Source: Candidatus Scalindua sediminis (GTDB lineage: Bacteria; Planctomycetota; Brocadiia; Brocadiales; Scalinduaceae). Taken from it: a stretch of 64,000 nt of DNA. Both the position numbers and the translations under genes were made by a program. The stretch lies in the NCBI GenBank assembly GCA_008636105.1, contig VSDH01000006.1:1-64000 (forward strand). The letters are read 5' to 3'. This document shows, in pieces, positions 1 to 7,612 of the stretch. The first letter of the stretch is position 1. Every line of letters starts with the position of its first letter. Below the pieces are notes generated by a model, which was not told the DNA's origin, did no database searches, and worked only from the letters and a program-made list of their open reading frames with translations.

Positions 1-132
1 TTTACAACTTACGACACTAAAAAATATTTTCATAATTTTCTTTTGCAAAGTAAGGTGATACAAGAAGTGATCAAAAAGACAGAAAACAATTTTGGTATAG
101 TGGATGGAGATAGTTTGTTAAGTGCAAATTAG
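1..132 (+). CDS. 3' end of an unrecognised CDS, cut by the window edge
   Basis: The first frame is open from base 1 to a TAG at 130-132, encoding 43 residues that end ...GDSLLSAN. The composition (charged, Asn/Lys-rich, no low complexity) looks like a real C-terminus, but no family can be named from it. The start lies outside the window. Confidence 0.45.
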   Translation, partial: FTTYDTKKYFHNFLLQSKVIQEVIKKTENNFGIVDGDSLLSAN

Positions 133-163
133 TAATAATAGATATGATAAGACATACAATTAC

Positions 164-183
164 TATTTGAGTATACTCAAATA
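164..183. repeat. 20-bp perfect palindrome
   Basis: The 10-base arms TATTTGAGTA/TACTCAAATA abut exactly, about 30 bp after the stop of the partial gene at 1-132. No T-run follows, so it may be an operator-like site or a weak transcript end; the role is unknown. Nothing else is recognised between 133 and 254. Confidence 0.4.
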
Positions 184-254
184 TAGTGCCGAACAGTATT
201 GGGACAGCGACCGTTAAAAAGTATCATGCCTATCTTTGATAGAAAACATTTCAT

Positions 255-975
255 AATATAAATCAATCCTTGCTAAAAAAGAGAAGAATGAGTAAATATG
301 GAGGCAATTAGAAGATTCTAAGAAGGAAGGAAAAGGAGTTGTAGCTATGCAACGGAAGTTTTATTGGCCTGCTCTAAAGCTTCTGCAACGGCTGTATATA
401 TCGCTTCTTTTTCTTGTTCTCCGATATCAATAAGCTTGATAGGAACGTCTATCTTTAAATCAAGGAGTATACCGCTTCCTAAATCTTTCTTATAAGTAAA
501 AGATGTACCTCCTGCGCTTAAATTATGCAAAGTAACTGAATCCCACCCTGTCTCAAGGCCTTCATGTCTTTTATACTCCCTTTTTTCTTGACCCTTATAC
601 ATAAGAAACCGCCTTATGATTGTTGCCTGTGTCTATCTTAACCAGTCATCAATTTTCTCATAATCCCTACCCTCCCCAGTAATGCCCATCTCTAAAATAA
701 CGCAATTCCCTTACCATTAAGTGTTAAAGAGTAAATATTGTTCTAAGCTACGGACATTATGTGCCTTAGGATTTGATTTTTTAGTGAGAGGAAGTGTAGA
801 TATGTTTGTTTTCTTTATAATGTTCTAATATTCAACAATATTGAATGGTCAGAGTTTACACACCAAATTACACATGTCCGGCATCACCCCTATTTTGTAT
901 TGATTTGAGTAGATAGTTTGCTACTATAATTCTTGAATTATTTCCAGCAACATGATAAACAGCAAAAAGGGGTCC
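255..975. repeat. Segmental duplication, copy A (PilZ-type cassette)
   Basis: From about 255 to 975 the sequence is nearly identical to about 4,448-5,215 and more loosely similar to 2,432-3,080. It carries the shortest PilZ-type ORF plus about 370 bp of non-coding flank. The shared block starts around GAAGATTCTAAGAAGG and ends near GCAAAAAGGGG. The non-coding flank (603-1,139) holds no recognisable gene. After the duplicated part it has GC-rich palindromic fragments (about 976-1,053) that echo 188-228. Confidence 0.7.
345..602 (-). pseudogene. PilZ-type gene, shortest copy (85 aa, two in-frame deletions)
   Basis: PilZ domains bind cyclic di-GMP through an N-terminal RxxxR and a later (D/N)xSxxG. 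This ORF keeps REYKR near the start and NLSAGG after it. Compared with the 126-residue copy at 2,471-2,851 it lacks about 13 residues between those motifs. It also lacks 27 residues of the following beta-barrel core (the part containing GKVIRAE). Both losses are in frame, so the reading frame is intact, but the barrel could not close normally. It is therefore called a degenerate copy; expression of a shortened protein is not excluded. The C-terminal helix (AVAEALEQANKTSVA) is kept almost unchanged in all copies. Confidence 0.6.
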
Positions 976-1139
976 CGCCAAGCAAGCCGTCGCCCGCCCG
1001 GCCAAGCCGTTCGGACGGGGGCAGGCAGCGCCCGTTAAAAAAGTATTATGCCAGATCTAAACTTAGTTCACTTGACCGTTATTCCGCTGTGCTGCACAGA
1101 GGTAACTGAAGTTGAATGTTTAGACAATAAGATAAATTT

Positions 1140-1376
1140 ATGAAACAATTCTTAAAGATTCTATCATTTATCTTCATTCTCGCTTTCCTATCATCATCTT
1201 TACACGCTCAGCAAACAACCACAGTTATAAGGGTCGTAGATGGAGACACCCTAAAGATACGTTATTGGGAAAAAGATGAAAGCATTAGACTTATAGGCAT
1301 TGAGGCGCCGGAGGATATAACTGTAAACAGAGAAGAAGTGTCTTCCCTTGTGGAAGCAATTGATAAAATCTGTTAA
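1140..1376 (+). pseudogene. Truncated secreted thermonuclease (SNase-like) fragment
   Basis: The 78-residue ORF has a signal peptide (residues 1-23, ending SLHAQ) followed by the first strands of a staphylococcal-nuclease-like OB fold: VIRVVDGDTLKIRY and then IRLIGIEAPE. In the family this segment contains the calcium-binding Asp and the first catalytic Arg. The frame then stops at TAA (1,374-1,376) after about 20 unrelated residues, so the catalytic Glu and second Arg and over half the fold are missing. Intact members are usually 140 residues or more. No strong ribosome-binding site precedes the ATG. Most likely a decayed gene. Confidence 0.6.
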
Positions 1377-1396
1377 GGGAAAGGGTATTTTCCTTT

Positions 1397-2251
1397 ATGA
1401 AACAATATATTTTTTTAATATTTATATCTTCACTTTTGTTGTTCTCTCTAACATTTGGTTGTTCTTCCTCGCATCCTAAAAAAACTCATGATCACCGAGA
1501 TGTTTCTGTCGAGCTACGAGAAAAACTTGATGAAAAAGGAAACGTAATAAAGAAAAGTTTTAATCATCCATATTACTTTACGGGCGCAGGACTTGCCTAT
1601 ATGCTTTCGTCCGTTTATTACAAAGGAGGTGGGTATATTACAGGCAAAAGAGAAAAAATGGTGTTTCAGGAGGAAGAACTACAGAATATCATACCTCCAA
1701 TTATAAGTGCATTCTCAATGGCTAACGATTCTCAAGATATTTTAGTTTTTTCTAGTCCCCATTATGACTTTTGGGTTAATACTCGAAGTTATTTTAGTAT
1801 GTTTATAACAAACAACGAACTTAACATTGTTTTTAGTACAATCAAAAGTAAAAAGAGCTGGCGTACTGACGGAAGAGCACTCCAAATGAGCACTTACTGG
1901 AGAAACAGCAATAAGCGTATATTTAAAGATCCGCTTGATGTAAAGAGAAGCTCTCGCTGGCGCCTTGTTCCCATGGAAGGACAACGGTTTGCACCGGGGC
2001 GTCCAAACTGGCTTATTATTGACTTGAGTAGTAATTTGTTTGGTATGGCTGGCAGTGATAATGTTAGTGACAATATTAGTGATAATTCAATTGAAGCAGG
2101 CAGTAGTGTAAGGGCTATTGAAAGAAAAGTTAGAACTAATGAAAATGTCATAGAAGACAAACTAAGAAAATTGAAAGTCCAAAAAGATGAGGGTTTAATT
2201 TCAAAAGAAGATTATGAAAAGAGAAAAAAAGAGCTTTTGGGTAAATTTTAA
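1397..2251 (+). CDS. Lipoprotein of unknown function with C-terminal SHOCT motif
   Basis: 284 residues. Residues 1-22 are a lipoprotein signal peptide with lipobox LTFGC (Cys22), so the mature protein should be membrane-anchored and periplasmic. The middle (about 35-210) is rich in aromatic residues and matches no family I recognise. A low-complexity Ser/Asn/Asp linker (about 218-232) leads to a C-terminal SHOCT-type helix pair, LRKLKVQKDEGLISKEDYEK. SHOCT tails are short oligomerisation modules found at the ends of many bacterial proteins. The ATG lies 20 bp after the SNase fragment, and a small hairpin (GGAAA...TTTCC) covers its ribosome-binding region. A second SHOCT tail lies just downstream in broken form. 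Confidence 0.75.
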   Translation: MKQYIFLIFISSLLLFSLTFGCSSSHPKKTHDHRDVSVELREKLDEKGNVIKKSFNHPYYFTGAGLAYMLSSVYYKGGGYITGKREKMVFQEEELQNIIPPIISAFSMANDSQDILVFSSPHYDFWVNTRSYFSMFITNNELNIVFSTIKSKKSWRTDGRALQMSTYWRNSNKRIFKDPLDVKRSSRWRLVPMEGQRFAPGRPNWLIIDLSSNLFGMAGSDNVSDNISDNSIEAGSSVRAIERKVRTNENVIEDKLRKLKVQKDEGLISKEDYEKRKKELLGKF

Positions 2252-2297
2252 AATTTAAAGATGAAAATTATAGCATAATTGCGGTGTCAGAGAATAA

Positions 2298-2470
2298 GGT
2301 TTAATTGATGATGAAGAATACAGAAAAGAACGTAAACTACTTCAATCACAACTTACTTCTTTAAAGAAAAATTAGACCCCGACCTTATGGAACAAGTAAA
2401 AGAAAAATATCCTCATCTTTTGGAAAAACCGAAGGAATCGGAAGATTCTAAGAAGGAAAAGGAGTTGTAG
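2298..2470 (+). pseudogene. Broken SHOCT-tail remnant (frameshifted)
   Basis: Frame 2,298-2,375 reads GLIDDEEYRKERKLLQSQL and then stops; it is a textbook SHOCT tail with no body in front of it (a TAA immediately precedes). Shifting frame in the A-rich run near 2,365 continues the protein as KEKLDPDLMEQVKEKYPHLL and on to a TAG at 2,468-2,470. The whole therefore looks like the C-terminal 55-60 residues of a lost gene, broken by one frameshift. It abuts the stop of the convergent PilZ gene (2,471). The last 30 bp are also present next to the other two PilZ copies, so this tail is part of the duplicated cassette. Confidence 0.5.
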
Positions 2471-2851
2471 CTATGCAACGGAAGTTTTTTTGGCCTGCTC
2501 TAAAGCTTCTGCAACGGCTGTATATATCGCTTCTTCTTCTTGTTGTTCTCCAATACCAATAAACTTGATTGCGGTACAAAACATAGAAGTAGACTGAAAT
2601 TGTTCGGCTCGAATTACTTTCCCAACACAATTTATGTTAAGCATGGCTTTAGGGGCGTTTATTTTTAAATCCAGGAGTGTACCAATTTCAAAATCTTTAT
2701 TGTAAAAAAATAATGCACCTCCTGCGCTTAAATTCATCAAAAAAACTGAATCCCACCCCTTCTCATGGCCTTCATGTCGTTTGACTCGGACTCCAGCCCT
2801 ATATGGTTTTTCTCTTCTTTTATATTTCCTTCTTTCTTGACCGTTATACAT
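2471..2851 (-). CDS. PilZ-domain protein (full-length copy)
   Basis: 126 residues. PilZ domains are cyclic di-GMP receptors controlling motility, polysaccharide or development. The RxxxR motif is R8-KYK-R12 and the second motif is NLSAGG. The barrel strands continue through DLKINAP, GKVIRAE and FCTAIKFIGI, which is the usual PilZ ending, followed by a short C-terminal helix (YTAVAEALEQAKK). The length matches a stand-alone PilZ protein. No output domain is fused and no cyclase is nearby, so the target is unknown. Two shortened paralogs lie at 345-602 and 4,538-4,843. Confidence 0.75.
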   Translation of the reverse strand: MYNGQERRKYKRREKPYRAGVRVKRHEGHEKGWDSVFLMNLSAGGALFFYNKDFEIGTLLDLKINAPKAMLNINCVGKVIRAEQFQSTSMFCTAIKFIGIGEQQEEEAIYTAVAEALEQAKKTSVA

Positions 2852-3076
2852 TTGTATTTTCCATAAATGAATTAAAGCATTTTATAATTATCCTTAATAT
2901 CGTCATATTCATAATAATCTTTAACTAAAATTCTATAATAACTTACATAGATTTATTCCTACCCATCCCACACCAAATTACATACAGACCGCAATCAACC
3001 CTATTTTGTATTGATTTGAGTAGATAGTTTGCTACTATAATTCTTGAATTATTTTCAGCAACCCGCCAAACAGGAG

Positions 3077-3200
3077 ACTGTGTCGTAATAAAGGAAATGC
3101 CTATTTTGTCATTCTGAACTTGATTCAGAATCTAATGATTTCAACAGGTTAGCAATCTTAGAGATCCCGAAACAAGTTCGGGATGACATTACGACACAGC
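3077..3200. repeat. Inverted-repeat element, family I, copy 1
   Basis: About 124 bp bounded by imperfect inverted ends (ACTGTGTCGTAAT...ATTACGACACAGC). Inside are a TGTCATTCTGAA...TTCAGAATC arm and a GAGATCCCGAAACAAGTTC arm, giving nested hairpins. There is no coding capacity. Related copies lie at 5,229-5,354, 37,761-37,905 and 59,746-59,975. Confidence 0.7.
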
Positions 3201-3728
3201 CTGCAGCCCGGCGGGCAGGCCTGTTATATCCCTACATATCCTGATGTTTAAGTTTCATTCACATATCAATAGTAATTGGTGGTAAATCTGAAATGTCATA
3301 CCACTCGGCCTTAAACAATCTAGCAGTCCCTATGACACTTCTTTGATGTTTTACAAAAAACCACAAAATCTTACACTGTTGTCAGTTATTGCAGAGAATA
3401 AGACAAGGGTTTCCGAAAAATTTACAGAGTTTTTCAGGTTGCTTAAGTACCATTACGAAATATTTACAGGGTTTTCTGTGAGTTTTCAGTCTTATTACAC
3501 ACTAATTGCGCAAATAGTGATGGGGGTTTCTGAAAAGGGATCAATATACTCTTCCTTGAATAAATCTAAACCTTAAATATAAAATAGCTTATAGTATCCA
3601 TGTCACCCTCCCTCCTACTTCTGGTATTCATTTTGCTTGCATGCTAAAAACAAACTTCAATGTTTCATTTTAAAAGAAATAGGTTTATATGAAAAATGCT
3701 TCCATAATTCTTCAAAAAGGGGGGTATT
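3201..3728. other. Intergenic stretch, no supported gene
   Basis: 528 bp between the family I element and the glutaredoxin-like gene. An open frame at 3,343-3,576 has no ribosome-binding site and an unprotein-like composition and is not accepted. No tRNA, terminator or clear promoter was seen. Confidence 0.5.
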
Positions 3729-3929
3729 ATGAGATATATATATACTGCGCCTGCGTGTCCGAAGTGTGAATCGTTGAAGGAAAGGTACAAAACTCAAGGT
3801 TTAGAGTATATTGAGAAAGATGCAGATAGACTCAAGAATCCGGCTATTGATAGAGACGATATTGATGTTGAGGCATTCGTACAGCTCTCTATGCAAAACA
3901 TGGTTTTGCCTGTAGAAGTAAACAAGTAA
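3729..3929 (+). CDS. Small glutaredoxin-like redox protein with CPKC motif
   Basis: 66 residues. The N-terminal strand IYTAPACPKCESLKERY carries a CxxC active site (Cys10, Cys13) at the start of the first helix. This is followed by LEYIEKDADRL and a second helix region with a late proline (VLPVEVNK), the order of a thioredoxin-fold glutaredoxin/NrdH-like protein. It would exchange thiol/disulfide electrons in the cytoplasm; the partner is unknown. A strong GGGGGG purine run precedes the ATG by about 6 bp. It is shorter than classical glutaredoxins (about 80 residues) and the fold appears trimmed at the C-terminus, as in some anaerobe CPxC proteins. Confidence 0.65.
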   Translation: MRYIYTAPACPKCESLKERYKTQGLEYIEKDADRLKNPAIDRDDIDVEAFVQLSMQNMVLPVEVNK

Positions 3930-4002
3930 AGCCAGGTTATCTCATTACATTTTTTTGATGAAGTGAATACGTATTGGTTCAATGAAGACAAGAGGTGGGG
4001 AA

Positions 4003-4164
4003 ATGCTAGCAAAATACTCGGAAGAAAATTACGATGATATTTATCCATCAATTCTAAAAAATCAGCTATCATTTTATAAAAGATACTTATTAAAAATAAG
4101 TCAATGTTGGCTGAGTTTTTGTCATAAAGTTAATCGCATGAATGAGAAAATCCAAATTAGATAA
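4003..4164 (+). CDS. Possible small ORF of unknown function
   Basis: From an ATG at 4,003, preceded by GAGGTGGGG at a normal distance, a 53-residue frame begins MLAKYSEENYDDIYPSILK. The first part looks protein-like and the end less so. It lies 73 bp after the glutaredoxin-like gene, on the same strand. It could be a truncated gene or chance; the good ribosome-binding site is the only real support. Confidence 0.2.
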   Translation: MLAKYSEENYDDIYPSILKNQLSFYKRYLLKISQCWLSFCHKVNRMNEKIQIR

Positions 4165-4230
4165 TAAATCCCTTATAACATTATAACTGAGTGGACTGAT
4201 AACAAAGGGGAAAGGAGAAACTATATTCCA

Positions 4231-4370
4231 CCCGAATTGAGCAATTAACGGATATATCACCCACACTATCCCCACCGCAGCCCTCCCCCATTAAATGGAA
4301 AGAAGTTTTTATAATTCTTTTCTCTTTGAGGGTTGCTTTGAGGATAAGAATTGCTCAATTTGGGTTATAG
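4231..4370. repeat. Inverted-repeat element, family II, copy 1
   Basis: Ends CCCGAATTGAGCAATT and AATTGCTCAATTTGGG are inverted copies about 110 bp apart, matching the ends of four other elements in the window (13,866; 20,109; 44,761; 59,466). The interior is unrelated C-rich sequence with no gene. The region from 4,165 to here holds nothing else. Confidence 0.55.
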
Positions 4371-4383
4371 ATACATTGTATTA

Positions 4384-4424
4384 AGGACAGCAAAAAGGGG
4401 ACAGGCTACTTTTTGCAATAAATA
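4384..4424. repeat. REP-like hairpin, copy 1
   Basis: The hairpin GCAAAAAG-loop-CTTTTTGC with loop GGGACAGGCTA is preceded by GACA and followed by AATAAA. An exact second copy is at 5,677-5,714, and partial copies are at 951 and 5,203. GGGGACAGGCTACTTTTT-type hairpins are typical of mobile REP sequences served by a Y1 transposase (established knowledge); no such transposase is in the window. Confidence 0.45.
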
Positions 4425-4537
4425 TGACAAATGATTCAATCCATTCTTAACATAAATCAATACTTGCTAAAAAGAGAAGAATGAGTAAATATAAAAGCAA
4501 TTAGAAGATTCTAAGAAGGAAGGAAAAGGAGTTGTAG

Positions 4538-4843
4538 CTATGCCACGGAAGTTTTATTGGCCTGCTCTAAAGCTTCTGCAACGGCTGTATATATCGCTTC
4601 TTTTTCTTGTTCTCCGATATCAATAAGCTTGATAGGGACGTCTATCTTTAAATCAAGGAGTATACCAATTCCTAAATCTTTCTTATAAGTAAAAGATGTA
4701 CCTCCTGCGCTTAAATTATGCATAGTAACTGAATCCCAACCAGTGGATCCTGTCTCAAGGCCTTCATGTTGTTTGACTCGGACTCCAGCCATAAATAGTT
4801 TTTCTATTCTTTTATACTCCCTTTTTTCTTGACCCTTATACAT
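4538..4843 (-). pseudogene. PilZ-type gene, intermediate copy (101 aa, core deleted)
   Basis: Begins like the full-length copy (REYKR, then AGVRVKQHEG, then NLSAGG), but lacks the same 27-residue block as the 85-residue copy. DLKIDVP joins straight to IKLIDIGE where the intact gene has the strands around GKVIRAE and FCTA. It also carries a three-residue insertion (GST) before GWDS. The frame is intact and the C-terminal helix conserved, so a non-canonical role cannot be excluded. As a PilZ barrel it should not fold normally. Confidence 0.6.
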
Positions 4844-5228
4844 AAGAAACCGCCTTCTGATTGTTGCCTATGTCTATCTTAACTAGTCATCAATTTTCTC
4901 ATAATCCCTACCCTCCCCAGTAAAGCCCATCTCTAAAATAATGCAATTTCCTTACCATTAAGTGTTAAAGAGTAAATATTGTTGTAAGCTACGGACATTA
5001 TGTGTCTTAGGATTTGATTTTTTAGTGAGAGGAAGTGTAGATATGTTTGTTCTCTTTATAATGTTCTAATATTCAACAATATTGAATGATCAGAGTTTAC
5101 ACACCAAATTATACATGTCCGGCATCATTCCTATTTTGTATTGATTTGAGTAGATAGTTTGCTACTATAATTCTTGAATTATTTTCAGCAACATGATAAA
5201 CAGCAAAAAGGGGACCCGCCAAACAAGA

Positions 5229-5354
5229 GACTGTGTCACAATCCAGAAAACGAACATTTTGTCATTCTGAACTTGTTTCAGAATCTAATGATTTCAATAA
5301 CTTAGCAACCTAAGAGATCCCGAAACAAGTTCAGAATGACAATTGTGACACACC
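5229..5354. repeat. Inverted-repeat element, family I, copy 2
   Basis: About 126 bp with ends GACTGTGTCACAAT...ATTGTGACACAC. It has the same internal arms (GTCATTCTGAAC, TTTCAGAATCTAATG, GAGATCCCGAAACAAG) as copy 1. It sits at the equivalent position in duplication copy C, so it moved with the segment rather than inserting independently. Confidence 0.65.
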
Positions 5355-5676
5355 CTGCAAGACGGCGGGCAGGCCTGTTATATCCCTAACGACTCCTGAT
5401 GTTTAAATTGTCTTCACATATCAACCATAATTGGTGGTAAATTGGCCTTCCTACACCGAATGTATTTCCTTGTTCAAATTGTGCCATTTTCAGTTATTTC
5501 CCCATTAAATTTTCGTTAGAGGTAAGATAAAACTGTAAGTTGCAAGATATTGTATACTTACCTTAAATAATCCACTTCAAATGCCGATAATATGTGCATG
5601 GGTAAGATAAGGATGCAACAAACATTATTGGTTCTAGTATTGTCGTTTTCTGTTTACGGCTGTGGCAAATTGAATA

Positions 5677-5750
5677 AAGGACAGCAAAAAGGGGACAGGC
5701 TACTTTTTGCAATAAATAGGGGACCCGCCAAACAAGACGGCGGGTAAACA
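5677..5750. repeat. REP-like hairpin, copy 2, with adjoining GC hairpin
   Basis: Repeats the 4,384 hairpin exactly (GGACAGCAAAAAGGGG through TTTTTGCAATAAA). A second short hairpin follows (ACCCGCC...GGCGGGT, about 5,718-5,741). No coding potential was seen. Confidence 0.45.
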
Positions 5751-5792
5751 GCGACCGCACTTATATAACTAGAATAGACAAATAGCGACAGG

Positions 5793-5871
5793 CCCCCATT
5801 CCTTGCCGTTAAGTCCCGCTTTGCCGCGGCAGCCGCGACTTTCGCGGGAGGAGGCAAGGAGGCATTGGGGG
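5793..5871. repeat. GC-rich imperfect hairpin upstream of the coiled-coil lipoprotein
   Basis: Outer arms CCCCCATTCCTTGCC and GGCAAGGAGGCATTGGGGG enclose inner arms TCCCGC and GCGGGA. It is much more GC-rich than its surroundings. It ends about 50 bp before the GTG of the next gene, so it may lie in that gene's leader, or it may simply be another palindromic repeat. Confidence 0.4.
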
Positions 5872-5923
5872 TAAACAAATGACAATAAAGAATTCAAGAA
5901 ATAAAAAAGGAGGAAATTAAATC

Positions 5924-6853
5924 GTGAGAAAATATATATTGATTTCTATTATACTTGTTTGTGCTTTCGGATGTGGTAATGAAAATCAAGAAGATAGAAT
6001 TAAGGTTTTAGAAAATGAAAATAAAGATTTAGGTTTGAAACTACAAAAACTAAGTACAGATCTGGAATCCTCCTCTGATGTGGTTAAGGACATAACCGCT
6101 CTCATAAAGAACATTCAAGAAACAGAGATGAATATTGAGGAAAAAAAGCACAGATTACGTAGTGCAAAGGGAGTAGAAGATACAGTTGACATGAAAGAAG
6201 ATATATTAAATAGCATTCATAGGCTTTATGAAGATCTAGAAAGACATAGGAACAAAGCGGTTGAATTACAAAAAGCACTTGATTCTCTTGTAGCCACGAA
6301 TACTCAACAGAATGAGACAATATCTTCTATTAAAATTGCACTTGAAAAAAAAACCATTAGAGTTGAAGGCCTGGTAAAGCAGGTCGATAGTCTAAAGAAA
6401 CATGTTACTCATTTAGAGAATAAACAAGGAGAATTAACCGGCGAAATAAGTTATTTGAAAAGTGAATTAAACTTTAAAGAGAATGAGGTTTCAAGAAAAG
6501 AACTGGAAATCAAAAACCTGCATCAAGAAATAAATACTATCTTTTATATTATTGGGAATAGTAAGGAATTGAAAAGAAAAAAGATCATAGTTAAAAAAGG
6601 TATTCCCCTTTTACGCTCATTAAACCCATTTAGTAGAAATTATGTTTTAGGACAAAATTTTACCTTAGCTGAATTTAAAGAAGAAAAATCAACTCTTACT
6701 AAATTCAGAATTGATGGAAAAATTAAGAAAATATTACCTTATCGTAATAAGAATCATTACGATATATCTTATGAGAATGGATTGTCATTCATCAATATTA
6801 AGGATTCTAAAAATTTCTGGCATCAGAAATACCTCGTAATCGTTACAAAGTAA
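5924..6853 (+). CDS. Coiled-coil lipoprotein
   Basis: 309 residues from a GTG preceded by AAGGAGG. The lipobox is VCAFGC (Cys17), so the protein is membrane-anchored. Residues about 22-205 are almost continuous heptad-type coiled coil. The C-terminal about 100 residues start with IIGNSKELKRKKIIVKKG and end in beta-rich sequence. This resembles the tail of secreted coiled-coil proteins of Bacteroidota in which an IGTKKELKEKGII segment follows the coil (family memory, not searched). Function is unknown; a structural or surface-linking role is inference. It stands alone between a repeat-rich region and the convergent kor operon. Confidence 0.75.
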   Translation: MRKYILISIILVCAFGCGNENQEDRIKVLENENKDLGLKLQKLSTDLESSSDVVKDITALIKNIQETEMNIEEKKHRLRSAKGVEDTVDMKEDILNSIHRLYEDLERHRNKAVELQKALDSLVATNTQQNETISSIKIALEKKTIRVEGLVKQVDSLKKHVTHLENKQGELTGEISYLKSELNFKENEVSRKELEIKNLHQEINTIFYIIGNSKELKRKKIIVKKGIPLLRSLNPFSRNYVLGQNFTLAEFKEEKSTLTKFRIDGKIKKILPYRNKNHYDISYENGLSFINIKDSKNFWHQKYLVIVTK

Positions 6854-6970
6854 ATTGCTCTAATAGCCAGATGCTGGTTTTATAATATAAATCAATCCAT
6901 GCTTAAAAAGTAGAAAAGGAATAGAAGGAATTAAATAACTGAATGTATCCTGCAAAATGTTGTGAAGGGG

Positions 6971-7540
6971 TTAATGAAGTTGGTGGGAGTTGACGAGATT
7001 AGAATTTTTTATAAATTCTGCGCCTCGCTCTATAGCTAATTTATTTACCTCAAAAAAGGGTGCCTTCTTGCCTTTTAAAACATTTTTAAGGCATGAGAGA
7101 AATGTTGGAACGGAGACGAGATTTTTGACAGCATTGTATGCACCCAGCATAACCATGTTTGATGCTACTACGTTACCCAGGTCGTTTGCTATTTTCGTTG
7201 CGGGAATTCTAAAAATGTCTATGCACATTTCGTTGTATATTTTATCAATCATGGATGAGTTTAAAAAAAGCAAACTATTTGGCTTGAGGAAGTTCTTAAA
7301 CTTTAGATAAGAAGGCAGGTTCATCATAATAAGCGTATCGGCCTCCTCGATAACGGGAGAGAAAATTTCCTCTTCTGAAACTATTAAATGATAATGAGCA
7401 GTGCCCCCTCGTACTTCTGTACCATAGGATGGGAAAAATGTTACATTTTTCCCGTCAAGCATCACAGCCTGTGCGATCAATCTGCCAAGAAGCATCATTC
7501 CCTGGCCACCTAGACCTGCCAAAATAACCTTTTCTGTCAT
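6971..7540 (-). CDS. korC: 2-oxoacid:ferredoxin oxidoreductase, gamma subunit
   Basis: 189 residues. It is the small catalytic-domain subunit of the enzyme that oxidatively decarboxylates (or, in reverse, synthesises) 2-oxoacids with CoA and ferredoxin. Visible features are the N-terminal GLGGQG (9-14) and PSYGTEVRGG (37-46), both typical of the gamma domain. It is last in an operon-like run dxs-nadK-korA-korB-korC, 72 bp after korB. A separate gamma, rather than one fused to alpha, fits KorABC/VorABC-type enzymes. Substrate (2-oxoglutarate or branched-chain oxoacids) cannot be settled from sequence alone. No 4Fe-4S delta subunit is present nearby. Confidence 0.88.
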   Translation of the reverse strand: MTEKVILAGLGGQGMMLLGRLIAQAVMLDGKNVTFFPSYGTEVRGGTAHYHLIVSEEEIFSPVIEEADTLIMMNLPSYLKFKNFLKPNSLLFLNSSMIDKIYNEMCIDIFRIPATKIANDLGNVVASNMVMLGAYNAVKNLVSVPTFLSCLKNVLKGKKAPFFEVNKLAIERGAEFIKNSNLVNSHQLH

Positions 7541-7612
7541 TTTTAATATTCCAGAATTTCCATGACTTACCTACACCCGATGTTAGTTCAGGGGGGTTGT
7601 GAGTGGAGTGAA

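Larger units (their letters stand above)
2432..3295. repeat. Segmental duplication, copy B (full-length PilZ cassette plus hairpin element)
   Basis: This copy has, in order: the shared left junction, the full-length PilZ gene, the flank ending in GCTACTATAATTCTTGAATT, an inverted-repeat element and a unique-looking tail (GGCGGGCAGGCCTGTTATAT, then TGATGTTTAA). The same order recurs at 4,448-5,450. It is more diverged from copies A and C than they are from each other. Confidence 0.6.
4448..5450. repeat. Segmental duplication, copy C (PilZ cassette plus hairpin element)
   Basis: Nearly identical to 255-975 over its first 770 bp, and then it continues like copy B with a family I element and the tail GGCGGGCAGGCCTGTTATAT...TGATGTTTAA. 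It thus combines features of A and B, showing a shared origin. The non-coding part (4,844-5,228) and the rest up to 5,676 contain no recognisable gene. Confidence 0.7.

Noticed and set aside
3343-3576. 77-residue open frame on the plus strand
   Set aside because: No ribosome-binding site, unprotein-like composition, and it sits in repeat-rich intergenic DNA next to a duplicated segment.
4090-4275. 61-residue minus-strand frame
   Set aside because: It runs opposite the weak ORF at 4,003 and into the end of a family II repeat; no start signal.
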